Below are positions 1-9,100 of a DNA stretch of 64,000 nt, piece by piece (the first letter of the stretch is position 1; each line of letters begins with the position of its first letter). The stretch is from Streptomyces broussonetiae. GTDB lineage: Bacteria; Actinomycetota; Actinomycetes; Streptomycetales; Streptomycetaceae. The DNA is taken from the NCBI RefSeq assembly GCF_009796285.1, contig NZ_CP047020.1, positions 9,052,001 through 9,116,000 of the forward strand, written 5' to 3'. The notes beneath the pieces were generated by a model. It was not told where the DNA came from, made no database searches, and saw only the letters and a program-made list of their open reading frames with translations. The position numbers and the translations under genes were made by a program.

Positions 1-1
1 C

Positions 2-367
2 GTCCGTCGCGTGCTGCGCTACCGGCTCCACTTCACCGACTCGCAGGAGCGGCCCTGCACCTTCGCCGGCCACAAGCAGATCACCCACGCAGCCACCTTG
101 CGCCTGTGGCCCGACACGACCGTGCTGCCCTTCCGCGTGCTCGCCGGGCATTCCGCCGACCCGCTGGACCCCGAAGCCGCGGTGCTCGGTGCGGGCCGAC
201 TCCGTCTGGGCCTTCGTGACCTCGCCCACCAGCTCAGCACCTTCCGTACCACCGGCCCGGACGGTACGGCCGCACTGGCCCGCTTCGGCGAGTTCTTCCT
301 CGGCCGGCTCTGGGCGAGCTACTCCCCGTACGCCCGGCCACCGGGCGGGGGCACACCGTCCCCGTGA
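2..367 (+). CDS. GMC-type oxidoreductase, C-terminal end (partial at left edge)
   Basis: The frame is open to the left edge, so only the last ~121 residues are present. The order of motifs (RYRLHFTD, a substrate-domain strand around HKQI, a DTT..PFRVLAGH stretch, then LSTFRTTGPDG..ALARFGEFF) resembles, from memory, the C-terminal region of actinobacterial cholesterol-oxidase-like GMC oxidoreductases. These are FAD enzymes that oxidise alcohols or sterols. The FAD-binding N-terminus lies outside the window, so catalysis cannot be checked. The stop overlaps a GTG (GTGA) that could start the following lipoprotein frame, suggesting the two are co-transcribed. Confidence 0.6.
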   Translation, partial: VRRVLRYRLHFTDSQERPCTFAGHKQITHAATLRLWPDTTVLPFRVLAGHSADPLDPEAAVLGAGRLRLGLRDLAHQLSTFRTTGPDGTAALARFGEFFLGRLWASYSPYARPPGGGTPSP

Positions 368-420
368 GCGCCGACTTCGCCTGCGGCGAACCAATCCACC
401 CCTGTCGGCGTCGATCTCCT

Positions 421-813
421 GTGAAGAGTCCTACATTCGGCAGTCGCGTTGTACCGCTGGCCGTCGCGGCCCTGACGGTCCTGACAGGATGCTCGGGATC
501 GTTGGCAGGCGGTGCGAAAACCGTCACGAGAAACGTCGCCGTCACACGACCGGTCACCGTGAGCGGCGACGATCGCACCCTCACCGTCATGGCCGAGTGG
601 GGCGGCTGCGACTCCCTCCCGCATCTGCGTGCGACCGAGACACCCAAGGCCGTCCTGCTCACCGTGCGGATCGCCGGCCGCACGGGAGCGGGCGTCGTCT
701 GCCCGGCCGTCGCCCGCCTAGGGCCGGCCCGGGTGACCCTGCACACCGTGCTCGGCTTGAGGACGGTGACCGACGAGACGACCGGGCGGCGGCTGTCGGT
801 CCGGAGGCAGTGA
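421..813 (+). CDS. Putative secreted lipoprotein, unknown function
   Basis: The protein begins with a short basic stretch, a hydrophobic segment (VVPLAVAALTVL) and a lipobox TGC followed by SGS, so it is predicted to be exported, lipidated on that cysteine and anchored outside the membrane. The remaining ~110 residues have two further cysteines (GGCDS and VVCPA) that could form a disulfide. I recognise no enzymatic motif. GTG at 421 is preferred because it gives a normal-length signal peptide. GTG at 364, overlapping the upstream stop, would add 19 residues and cannot be excluded because neither start has a convincing ribosome site. Confidence 0.65.
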   Translation: MKSPTFGSRVVPLAVAALTVLTGCSGSLAGGAKTVTRNVAVTRPVTVSGDDRTLTVMAEWGGCDSLPHLRATETPKAVLLTVRIAGRTGAGVVCPAVARLGPARVTLHTVLGLRTVTDETTGRRLSVRRQ

Positions 814-880
814 ACCGACCGCGGACGGCCGGGCGGACGTGGATCCTTCCCTCAGGGTTCTCCTCCGCACGTCCCTTTCT

Positions 881-902
881 TGCTACGCCGCGAGTCGTAG
901 CA
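881..902. other. Small perfect inverted repeat in the gap before the hydrolase gene
   Basis: TGCTACG (881-887) and CGTAGCA (896-902) are perfect 7-base arms around an 8-base loop, about 95 bases upstream of the hydrolase start. It could be a regulator site or the terminator of the lipoprotein transcript. Nothing else stands out in the 183-base gap. Confidence 0.35.
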
Positions 903-996
903 GGACCGCAAGACCGCCCCGCAGAGGGATTCGCCCACCCCCTCGGCCACGAAATCGTCATCCTGTCCTGGAAGTTGACGGAAAGGATCGGCCATC

Positions 997-2580
997 GTGC
1001 GGATAGGACGCATGGCGCCCTTGTTCACCGCGGGCATCACGGCGACGCTGCTCGCCGCCCTCGCCCCGGCGGCGCAGGCATCCGCGGCAGACCCGCTGAG
1101 AAGATTCGAGAACCAGAAGCCGGCCTGGCAGCGATGCGACGCGTCGCAGCCCGCCGCCCTGCAGTGCGCGACGATCAAGGTCCCGCTCGACTACGACCGT
1201 CCCGGTGCCAAGACGATCGACCTGGCCATCTCCCGGATGAGGACCAGCGTGCCCGGCAAGCGGCACGGGGTGATCCTCTTCAACCCCGGCGGTCCGGGCG
1301 GCGAAGGGCTGGACATGCCGGTCATGATGAAGGAGGCAATGCCCAGGAAGGTCCTCGACCAGTACGACCTCATCGGGTTCGATCCGCGCGGCGTGGGCCG
1401 TAGCAGCCCGGTCACCTGCGGTCTCACGACGACGGAGCAGAACTTCGAACGTGCCTACCGGCCCGAGACGTTCAGCCGTGACGTCGCATGGGCGCGGACC
1501 GTCGCCGACAAGTGCCGTGCCAGGAACGGCGCCAGGCTGCCGTACATCACCACCCGCAACACCGCCCGCGACATGGACGTCATCCGTGCCGTGCTGGGTC
1601 AGAAGAAGATCTCGTACCTGGGCTACTCCTACGGTACGTACCTGGGCGCTGTCTATGCGCAGATGTTCCCCCGGCGGACCGACCGCTGGGTGCTGGACAG
1701 CGCGGTCGACCCGGCACGGGTCTGGCGGGGCATGATCCAGGTCTGGGCGGAGGGCACCGAGCCGGCGTTCACCCGCTGGACCGAGTGGACGGCGCGGCGC
1801 GACCGCACCTACCGGCTCGGCACCACTCCGGCCAAGGTCAGGAAGACGTTCTGGGATCTGATCGCCCGCGCCGACCGCTCTCCCGTCGACGACGGTGGGC
1901 GCAAACTCACCGGCGACGACATCCGCGCCGCCCTGCGCTCCGAGTTCTTCACCCCCAAGTACGCGGCCGAGGCGGTCATGAACCTCAAGAAGGCCGCCGA
2001 CGGGCATGTGACCTCCCGCGGTTCTCTCGTGCCGGGCGAGCAGCAGGGACCGCCCGGGTTCACGGCTTCGGCCGCGCAGGCACCGGACGACAACGGTACG
2101 GCCGCCTTCTGGGCCGTGGTCTGCGGCGACACCGCGGCCTGGCCGCGCGACCCCCAGCAGTACCGGCGGGACGCGATCCGCGACAAGGCCACGTACCCGC
2201 TCTACGGTGACATCGCCTCCAACATTCTGCCGTGCGCGTTCTGGAACAAGCCGGCCGAACCCGTCACCACTGTGCAGAACAAGGTCGGCGTGCTCACGGT
2301 CCAGAACCAGTGGGACTCCCAGACGCCCCTGGTCAGCGGCCTCGGGATGCACCACGCTCTCAAGGGCTCGCGCATGGTGTTCGTCAGGGGCGGCGAGGGC
2401 CACGGCGTGTACTCCGCGGACCCGAAGGCCTGCGCGAACCGCACCGTCAACGCCTACCTGAGCAGCGGGAAACTCCCGGCACGGGACGTCACCTGCACAC
2501 CGTCCGCCGCTCAGCGCCCCGGCGTGGCTCAGCCCCTCGTCCCGGCGCCGCAGCACACACCGGCAGGGCCCCGCTTCTGA
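997..2580 (+). CDS. Secreted tripeptidyl-aminopeptidase-like alpha/beta hydrolase
   Basis: A 527-residue serine hydrolase of the Streptomyces Tap/SlpD/SlpE type, expected to remove N-terminal peptides from extracellular proteins. A signal peptide ends near ASAAD (~residues 30-33). The oxyanion-side motif FNPGGPGGEG and the nucleophile elbow GYSYG (Ser211) are present. Likely acid Asp440 (NQWDSQTP) and His469 (GEGHGVY) complete the triad, with the C-terminal Tap-like domain following. GTG at 997 is chosen because GGAAAGGA lies just upstream and it starts the signal peptide. The gene is monocistronic and converges on the PadR gene. Peptide specificity cannot be deduced, and related family members include proline iminopeptidases and lipases. 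Confidence 0.88.
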   Translation: MRIGRMAPLFTAGITATLLAALAPAAQASAADPLRRFENQKPAWQRCDASQPAALQCATIKVPLDYDRPGAKTIDLAISRMRTSVPGKRHGVILFNPGGPGGEGLDMPVMMKEAMPRKVLDQYDLIGFDPRGVGRSSPVTCGLTTTEQNFERAYRPETFSRDVAWARTVADKCRARNGARLPYITTRNTARDMDVIRAVLGQKKISYLGYSYGTYLGAVYAQMFPRRTDRWVLDSAVDPARVWRGMIQVWAEGTEPAFTRWTEWTARRDRTYRLGTTPAKVRKTFWDLIARADRSPVDDGGRKLTGDDIRAALRSEFFTPKYAAEAVMNLKKAADGHVTSRGSLVPGEQQGPPGFTASAAQAPDDNGTAAFWAVVCGDTAAWPRDPQQYRRDAIRDKATYPLYGDIASNILPCAFWNKPAEPVTTVQNKVGVLTVQNQWDSQTPLVSGLGMHHALKGSRMVFVRGGEGHGVYSADPKACANRTVNAYLSSGKLPARDVTCTPSAAQRPGVAQPLVPAPQHTPAGPRF

Positions 2581-2674
2581 CGGGCCCCGTCGGCCGAAGC
2601 GGACGGTAAACGAGGGAGGGACGGCGCGGGCCGTCGGGTCATGCGACTCCGGCGGCCCGCGCATCCGTCCGGCC

Positions 2675-3268
2675 TCAGGACGCGGACCTGGCGAGCGCCG
2701 CCAGGCTTTCGAAGTCCCAGGTGAGCGCGCCCGAGCGGAGATCCGATGTGACCGCGTCGAGCCAGTCGAGCTCCGCGGTCAGCACGGCGCGACGGTACTC
2801 GTCCTCCAGCATGGTGACCCGGGGCAGTGCCAGCTGCCGGGCTCCCTCGGCGGAAGCCTCCAACTCGGCCAGTTGTGACCGTACTTGGGAGGCGCGCGCG
2901 GACAGATCGGCCGCCACCTCGTGCGGCAGCAGCATCATGGTGAAGGAGAGCGCGGCCGGGAACTCCGGGTACTCCGCCCGCGGGGCGACCAGCATCTCGC
3001 GCAGCCACTCACGCGTCGTGGTACGGCCCGCGTCCGTCACGTCGTAGACGGTGCGTTCCGGGTACTGCTGATCCCGGCTGGTCTCGCGCACCGTGATCAG
3101 CCCCGCCTCGAGCAGCCGGTCGATGGTCCGGTACAGGCTCGCCCGCTGGCTGACATTGACGACCTGGTCCTTCCCCCACTGCTTGATCAGCCGCTGGATG
3201 CCGTACGGGTGCAGCGGCTGCAGGTGCAGCAGCGAGAGGACGGTGAGGCCGAGGGGGGAGCTGCGCAT
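2675..3268 (-). CDS. PadR-family transcriptional regulator
   Basis: A 197-residue protein with an N-terminal winged helix (SSPLGLTVLSLLHLQPLHPYGI then ASLYRTIDRLLEAGLI) and a C-terminal helical dimerisation domain, the long PadR subfamily. It is divergent from the FAD monooxygenase at 3395, and the spacer holds a near-perfect inverted repeat across a promoter-like element. It therefore probably represses the monooxygenase and itself and is released by the substrate or a related phenolic or lipophilic ligand. The ligand is unknown. Confidence 0.9.
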   Translation of the reverse strand: MRSSPLGLTVLSLLHLQPLHPYGIQRLIKQWGKDQVVNVSQRASLYRTIDRLLEAGLITVRETSRDQQYPERTVYDVTDAGRTTTREWLREMLVAPRAEYPEFPAALSFTMMLLPHEVAADLSARASQVRSQLAELEASAEGARQLALPRVTMLEDEYRRAVLTAELDWLDAVTSDLRSGALTWDFESLAALARSAS

Positions 3269-3295
3269 GCGCCGAGCTTACCGGAGTCGATCTCA

Positions 3296-3327
3296 AAGTG
3301 ACTAGTTGACGGAGAACTAGTTTCACT
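3296..3327. promoter_or_regulatory. Probable PadR operator overlapping the monooxygenase promoter
   Basis: Arms AAGTGACTAGTT (3296-3307) and AACTAGTTTCACT (3315-3327) form an interrupted inverted repeat containing two ACTAGT palindromes. TTGACG at 3306-3311 sits inside it as a possible -35 box, with an AT-rich AACTAT 18 bases downstream. Binding here would block RNA polymerase. The assignment to the adjacent PadR gene is inferred from position. Confidence 0.6.
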
Positions 3328-3394
3328 GCAACTATCGATGGCGTGGAGGCGGCCCCCGCCGTCGACGACCCCACCCGCGAGAGGACCCACTGAC

Positions 3395-4561
3395 ATGACC
3401 CACACGCGCACAGCGATCGTGGTGGGCGGCGGCATCGCCGGCCCGGTTGCAGCCCTCGCGCTGCGCCGGGCCGGCATCGAGGCCACCGTGCACGAGGCCT
3501 ATACGACGACCGCCGACGGCGTCGGCGGAGCGCTGGGCATCGCGCCCAACGGCCGGGCCGCCCTCGGCCTGGTCGGGCTGGACCGGATCGGCACCCCGAT
3601 GAACGCCATCGTGCTGCAGAACCACAAGGGCCGGACCATCACCGAGATCCGCCAGCCGGCGCAGTTCAGCTGGCGCGCCGACCTGTACCGACGGCTCTAC
3701 GACCTGGCCCTGCAGCAGGGCGTCGAAGTCCACCACGGCCACGAACTGGTCGACGTCCGCGAGAGCGGCAGTGGCATCCGGGCCGTCTTCGCCGACGGCT
3801 CCACCAGCGAGGAGGCCGACGTCCTGATCGGCGCGGACGGTCTGCGCTCCACCGTGCGCCGGCTGATCGACCCCCAGGCTCCAGAGCCGCGCTACTCGGG
3901 ACTGCTCGGCTTCGGCGCGCGCGTCGAAGGCGCCGGACTGCCCCCCACCGGCGACCGGATGTACATGGCGTTCGGGCGCCGGGCCTTCTTCGGGTACCAG
4001 ACCTTCGAGGACGGCTCCGGCGTCTGGTTCGCCAACCTTCCGTACGCCTACCGGACGTGGCAGCAGGCGCGGCAGACCTCGAACGAGCAGTGGCTGCACC
4101 GGCTGGCCGAGGCGTTCGCCGAGGACACGCTTCCCGCCCTGGACCTGCTGCGGCTGACCCCACCCGAGGATCTGATCACCACCGGTCCCATGGAGGACCT
4201 CCCGCACGTCCCGCACTGGCATCGCGGCCGCATGGTGCTGGTGGGCGACTCGGCCCACGCCACGTCCCCCAGCTCCGGCCAGGGCGCCTCACTCGCCGCG
4301 GAGAGTGCCGTGGAACTTGCCCGCGCGCTACGGGACCTGCCGCATCCCCAGGCCTTCGCCGCCTATGAACACGCCCGCCGCGCCCGGGTCGAGCGAGTCA
4401 TCGCCCAGGGCGCCCGCACCAACAGCGGCAAGGCCGCCGGGCCGGTGGGGCGGGTGGTGCGGGACGCTCTCCTGCCCCTGTTCGCGCGCCTCGCCACCCC
4501 CGAGAAGATGGCCTGGCAATACGACCACCGGATCTCCTGGGACGCCCCCGTCGCCGCGTGA
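3395..4561 (+). CDS. FAD-dependent monooxygenase (class A flavoprotein hydroxylase fold)
   Basis: A 388-residue flavoprotein with an N-terminal Rossmann motif (VVGGGIAGPVAALAL), the middle DG motif (VLIGADGLRSTVRR) and the GD motif (VLVGDSAHATSPSSGQG), all hallmarks of PHBH/TetX-like aromatic hydroxylases. These use NAD(P)H and O2 to hydroxylate aromatic or polyketide substrates. ATG at 3395 is preferred over an earlier in-frame start because GAGAGGA lies at proper distance and the Rossmann strand follows at once. Its partner is the divergent PadR gene, and it converges on the M1 peptidase operon. Substrate unknown; detoxification or inactivation of a planar compound is plausible. Confidence 0.87.
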   Translation: MTHTRTAIVVGGGIAGPVAALALRRAGIEATVHEAYTTTADGVGGALGIAPNGRAALGLVGLDRIGTPMNAIVLQNHKGRTITEIRQPAQFSWRADLYRRLYDLALQQGVEVHHGHELVDVRESGSGIRAVFADGSTSEEADVLIGADGLRSTVRRLIDPQAPEPRYSGLLGFGARVEGAGLPPTGDRMYMAFGRRAFFGYQTFEDGSGVWFANLPYAYRTWQQARQTSNEQWLHRLAEAFAEDTLPALDLLRLTPPEDLITTGPMEDLPHVPHWHRGRMVLVGDSAHATSPSSGQGASLAAESAVELARALRDLPHPQAFAAYEHARRARVERVIAQGARTNSGKAAGPVGRVVRDALLPLFARLATPEKMAWQYDHRISWDAPVAA

Positions 4562-4692
4562 GGGCGAAGCGGTGACCGCGCTCCTTCCGGCCGGGATACT
4601 CCGCTGCGCTGCCGCAAGGAGCGAGCCGCCCGCCCGGGGCAGTGCGCCGGTGGACGGGCGGCTCGGACCGGGTGCCGGCGCCGACCGCGGGC

Positions 4693-6117
4693 TCAGATCC
4701 GTACGCGGTCCGGACCCGGATGCGGCAAGGGCGGGAGCCGCTTTTCGTAGAGCCAGGCCCGCAGCAGCGGCTCGATCCGTGCCGGATGTGATCGTCCGGC
4801 GTGGGCGATGAAGGCGGCGGTTTCGGCGCTCTTGCCGCGGTGCGCCCGGTGCCAGCCGCGCAGCATCGCGAAGAAGTCCCCGTCGCCCAGCGTCAGGCGC
4901 AGGGCATGCAGAGCGCACGCGCCCCGGTTGTAGACACGGTCGTCGAAGATGCGGTGCGGTCCCGGGTCGGCGATCCGCAGGTTCTGCTCGCCCTTCGCGA
5001 GCGTGTGCCAGGCCTGCCGGGCGATGCTGTCCGCGGGGTCCTCGCCGATGTGCTCCGACCACAGCCACTCGCCGTAGGTGGCGAAGCCCTCGTTGAGCCA
5101 GATGTCGCGCCAGTTGCGCAGGCTCACGCTGTTGCCGTACCACTGGTGGACGAGTTCGTGGGCGACGAGGGTCTCCCAGGTGCGGCTGCCGTCGATGTGG
5201 TTGCGGCCGAAGACGGACACCGTCTGGTTCTCCACCGGCTGGTCGAGGTCGGCGTCCACGACGACCGCGCCGTACGTCTCGAAGGGATACGGCCCGAACC
5301 AGCCGGTGAACGCGCTCAGCATGGCGGGCTGGCGGCCCAGGTCGTACCGAGCCGGACGGGACAGCCGTACGGGGAAGGCATTGCGCCCGGCGATGCGCCG
5401 GCCGGCCGCGGTGTCCTCGGCCTCCCAGGTCTCGTAGGCGAACCGGCCCGTGTACAGCGAGGCGAGATAGGGAGCCATCGGGCCCGGGTGATGGTACGTC
5501 CAGCGCTCCGCGGACCCGGTCGCGGTCTGCTCCAGCAGCGTCCCGTTGGCCAGCACGTGGTGCCCGTGGGGCACGCTCACCCGGAAGGTGAACTCGGCCT
5601 TGTCGTCCGGGCGGTCGTTGCACGGGAACCACGACGGGGCGCCGAGCGGCTGGGAGGCGACCAGTGTGCCGCCGTGCGCGTCGCCGGTACGGTCCCAGCC
5701 GATCTGCCCGAACGGCGTGCGCAGCGGGCCCGGTCGGCCGCCGTAGCCGATCTCCACGCTGAAGGCGGTACCGGCGCCGATCGGGCACGGCGCGGGCAGG
5801 ATCAGCTTGTTGCGTCGCCTGCCGGGGCGGACGGCGGTCCCGTCGATCCGGGCCTCGTGCACGGCGAACCGGGCGAGGTCCAGCTCGACCCGAGGCAGGG
5901 TCCGCTCCGCGACCGCCCGGATGTGCGCCCGCCCGTCGAGCGTGCCGACGGCCGGGTCGTACGCGAGGTGCAGGTCGTAGGAGAGGGTGCGGTGAGCGTA
6001 CGTCCCATGGCTTGCGAAGTAGCGTGCCCCCTGCGACGGCGTGTGGTCCGTGGCCGTCGCCGCGAGCGGGGCGAGCGCCGCGCCGCGGATCAGCGCGCGC
6101 CGGCTGCACCAGGTCAT
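4693..6117 (-). CDS. Secreted M1-family zinc metallopeptidase
   Basis: A 474-residue gluzincin. The zinc site HELVH (His320, Glu321, His324) is followed 18 residues later by the third ligand Glu343 in the NEGF motif, as in M1 aminopeptidases. The N-terminus (SRRALIRGAALAPLAATA) is a twin-arginine-like signal, so the enzyme should act outside the membrane. Its ATG overlaps the stop of the upstream NRPS gene (ATGA), implying translational coupling. Zinc aminopeptidases are the known kind of enzyme that degrades epsilon-polylysine in producer strains, so a role in trimming, recycling or self-protection against the polymer made by its neighbour is the natural inference. The short length suggests the large C-terminal M1 helical domain is reduced. 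Confidence 0.9.
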   Translation of the reverse strand: MTWCSRRALIRGAALAPLAATATDHTPSQGARYFASHGTYAHRTLSYDLHLAYDPAVGTLDGRAHIRAVAERTLPRVELDLARFAVHEARIDGTAVRPGRRRNKLILPAPCPIGAGTAFSVEIGYGGRPGPLRTPFGQIGWDRTGDAHGGTLVASQPLGAPSWFPCNDRPDDKAEFTFRVSVPHGHHVLANGTLLEQTATGSAERWTYHHPGPMAPYLASLYTGRFAYETWEAEDTAAGRRIAGRNAFPVRLSRPARYDLGRQPAMLSAFTGWFGPYPFETYGAVVVDADLDQPVENQTVSVFGRNHIDGSRTWETLVAHELVHQWYGNSVSLRNWRDIWLNEGFATYGEWLWSEHIGEDPADSIARQAWHTLAKGEQNLRIADPGPHRIFDDRVYNRGACALHALRLTLGDGDFFAMLRGWHRAHRGKSAETAAFIAHAGRSHPARIEPLLRAWLYEKRLPPLPHPGPDRVRI

Positions 6118-9100
6118 GCCGCCTCCCCTCCGGCGAGCGAGGCGGTGGTGGTGGCGCCGACACCGGCGATGGGGTTGCCGGCCCAGCGGGTGCCGTCCGG
6201 CACCGTCTCACCTCGCATCACGAGCGAGGCGGCGGCGATGGACGCCCCCGCGCCGATCGTGGTGCCCGGCAGGGTGATGCTGTGCGGTCCCAGGGAGGCC
6301 CCGGCCGCCAGCCGTACGGTGTCCATCCGCATGATCCGGTCGTGGAACAGGTGGGTCTGGAGCACACATCCGCGGTTGACGCTGACGCCGTCGCCGAGGC
6401 TGATCAGGTCGGTCTCCGGCAGCCAGTAGGTGTCGCACCACACGCCCCGTCCGATGCGCGCGCCGAGGCTGCGCAGCCACCAGTTCAGCACGGGCGTGCC
6501 CAGGTGCGCCCCCGCACCCCACGGCACGGCCAGGACCTCCACGAAGGTGTCGAACAGCTCGTTGCGCCACACGAACGACGACCACAACGGGCGCTCACCG
6601 GACCGGAAACGGCCCACGAGCAGCCATTTGGCGCCGGTCGTGGTCAGGCAGGCCAGCAGGGACGCGGCCATCAGCAGCGGAATGCCGGCGAGCGCGGCCA
6701 GGGGCAGCCCGCCGAGGTCCAGGGCCTCCTGCTCGGTGAGCAGCAGGCTCTCCGCGAGCACCGTGCCGATGATCACGGGCAGCACGCGGCACAGTTCCAC
6801 GGCCGCGCGGGCCGCCACCAGCCGCCGGGGCGGGGCGAACGTGCGTGCCGGGTCGCCGCTTTCCGGCAGACGGGGCAGCGGCATCGCCGGCCGCCCGATC
6901 CAGGACATGCCGGGCTCGCCCTGTGCCGGGGCGTCGGACAGCACGCCGACCAGTGCGTGGTCGCCGACCTCACGGTCGGGGCCGACGATGCCCGAGTTGC
7001 CGACGAACGCGCGCGTGCCGATCCGTACGTGCCCCAACCGCATCCATCCGCCGCGCAGTTCGAACGGCGCGACCAGCGTGTCGTCGGCGAGGAACGCGCC
7101 GTCGTCCACCCGGAGCAGCGACGGCAGCGGAAGCACCGTCGAGATCTCGGCGCCACGGCCGACGCGAGCGCCGAGCAACCGCAGCCAGTACGGCGTCGCC
7201 AGGCTCGCGTACAGGGGGAAGAAGCCGGCTCGGGCACCGTCGAGCAGCCGCGTCACCAGCCAGGCACGCCAGGCCACGCCCCCGTCCGCGCGGTGCGTTC
7301 CGGGCTTGATCGACCGGTTCAGCAGGCGTACGGCGAGCACGGTGACCAGCATTCCGAAGATCGTGGTCATGACCGCGAACAGCGGTGCGGCGGCGAGCAG
7401 ATGGCCGGCCGCGCCGGACAGTGTCGGTGTGGAGCGGACCAGCAGCCAGGTGGCGAACAGTGCCGGGGCCGCCGCCAGCAGGGACAGCAGAGGCAGCCCG
7501 GCCAGGGAGAGCGCGTAGGCCAGGTGCCAGCGCCGTCGGCGGTCCGCCAGGGGCGCCGGCCACCCGGCACCCGCGAGACGCTCGGCGGGCTCGGCCGGCC
7601 GGGCCGGCGAACCGGTCCACACGGTGCCGTCCGGGATCCGCCCGTCCAGACAGCTGCCGGCGGTCAGCTCCGCACCACGCCCGACGACGGCACCGGGGAG
7701 CAGCGTGCTGCGGTGACCCAGCCGGGCACCCGCTCCGACGGAGACCGGCCCGACGTGCAGCGTGTCACCGTCGAGCCACCAGCCCGCGATGTCCGCCTCG
7801 GGTTCGACACTGCATCCGTCGCCCAGTTCGGCCAGGCCCGTCACCGGGGGCATCGTGTGCAGCCGTACGTCGCGCCCGGTGCGGCAGCCGAGGAGCCGGG
7901 CGTACCAGGCGGCCCACGGGGTGCCGACCAGGGACGGCACGCCGAACGACGCGACCGCCCGCTCCGCGCTCCACAGCCGCAGATGCACGGCACCACCGCG
8001 CGGATGGGCACCCGGAGCGATCGAGCCGGCCAGCGTGCGGGCGAGGCCCGCTCCGATCAGGCAGCGCAGCGGTGCGCTGAACAGCACGGCCCAGCCGACC
8101 AGGACCAGCCACCACGACGTGTGCGGAGCCCAGCGGTGCGGGGCGATCCAGCCGAGCACGTTGTCCGCCGCGGCCAGTCCCACCAGCCCGCGCAGGCCCG
8201 TGATCCCGTACCCGGCCAGCTGGACGAAGAACTGCACGACGGCCGTCCGTCGGGGTATCGGCCGGGCAGGGCGCACCTCCTGCGCGGGACCGGCCAGGGA
8301 GTCGAGATGGGCGGCCATGCGGTGCAGCACCGGGTGCCGGTAGAGATCGGCGACCGACAGGCCCGGATACTCCGCGCGCAGCATCGAGGCCATCCGGGCG
8401 GCGGTCAGGCTGGTGCCGCCGAGAGCGACGAAGTCGCTGTCCGGGCCGGGCCGCAGACCCAGCAACTGCTCCCAGACGTCCGCCAGTCGGGCCGCCGTCC
8501 CGGACAGCCGGTGCGCCGTGTCACCGTCGTCGCCCCCGCCGCCGGCCAGGGGCACCGGCCAGGGCAGCGCCCTGCGGTCGACCTTCCCGGAGGCGCGCGT
8601 GGGCAGAGTCGTCACCTCGGCCAGCACCGGCACCAGCGGCGCGGGCAGCTGCTCGCTCAGCAGCTCCCTGGCCTTGCCGGCCTCGAACGCCGACCGCCCG
8701 CCGACGCCCTGTTCCGCAATGACGTAACCGACCAGCACCGGGGCGCCGACCGCCGTCGACTGCACGGCCGCGGCGGCGCCGCGCACCCCCGGCAGCGCGA
8801 GCAGGGCCGCGTCGATCTCGCCCAGTTCGACGCGTCGCCCGCCCAGCTTGACCTGGTCGTCGGCGCGCCCCAGGAACACCAGCCCCTGGGCGTCGGCGCG
8901 CACGAGGTCGCCCGAGCGGTAGGCGCGCGGCGAGTCCAGCGCGGGACACGGCCGGAAGCGCTCGGCGTCCTTCATGGGGTCGAGATAGCGCGCGGTGCCG
9001 GCGCCGGCGATCACCAACTCGCCCTCCTCGCCGTACGCCACAGGTTCTCCCGTCGCGTCGACGACCGCCAACTCCCAGCCCGCGAGCGGCAGTCCGATGC

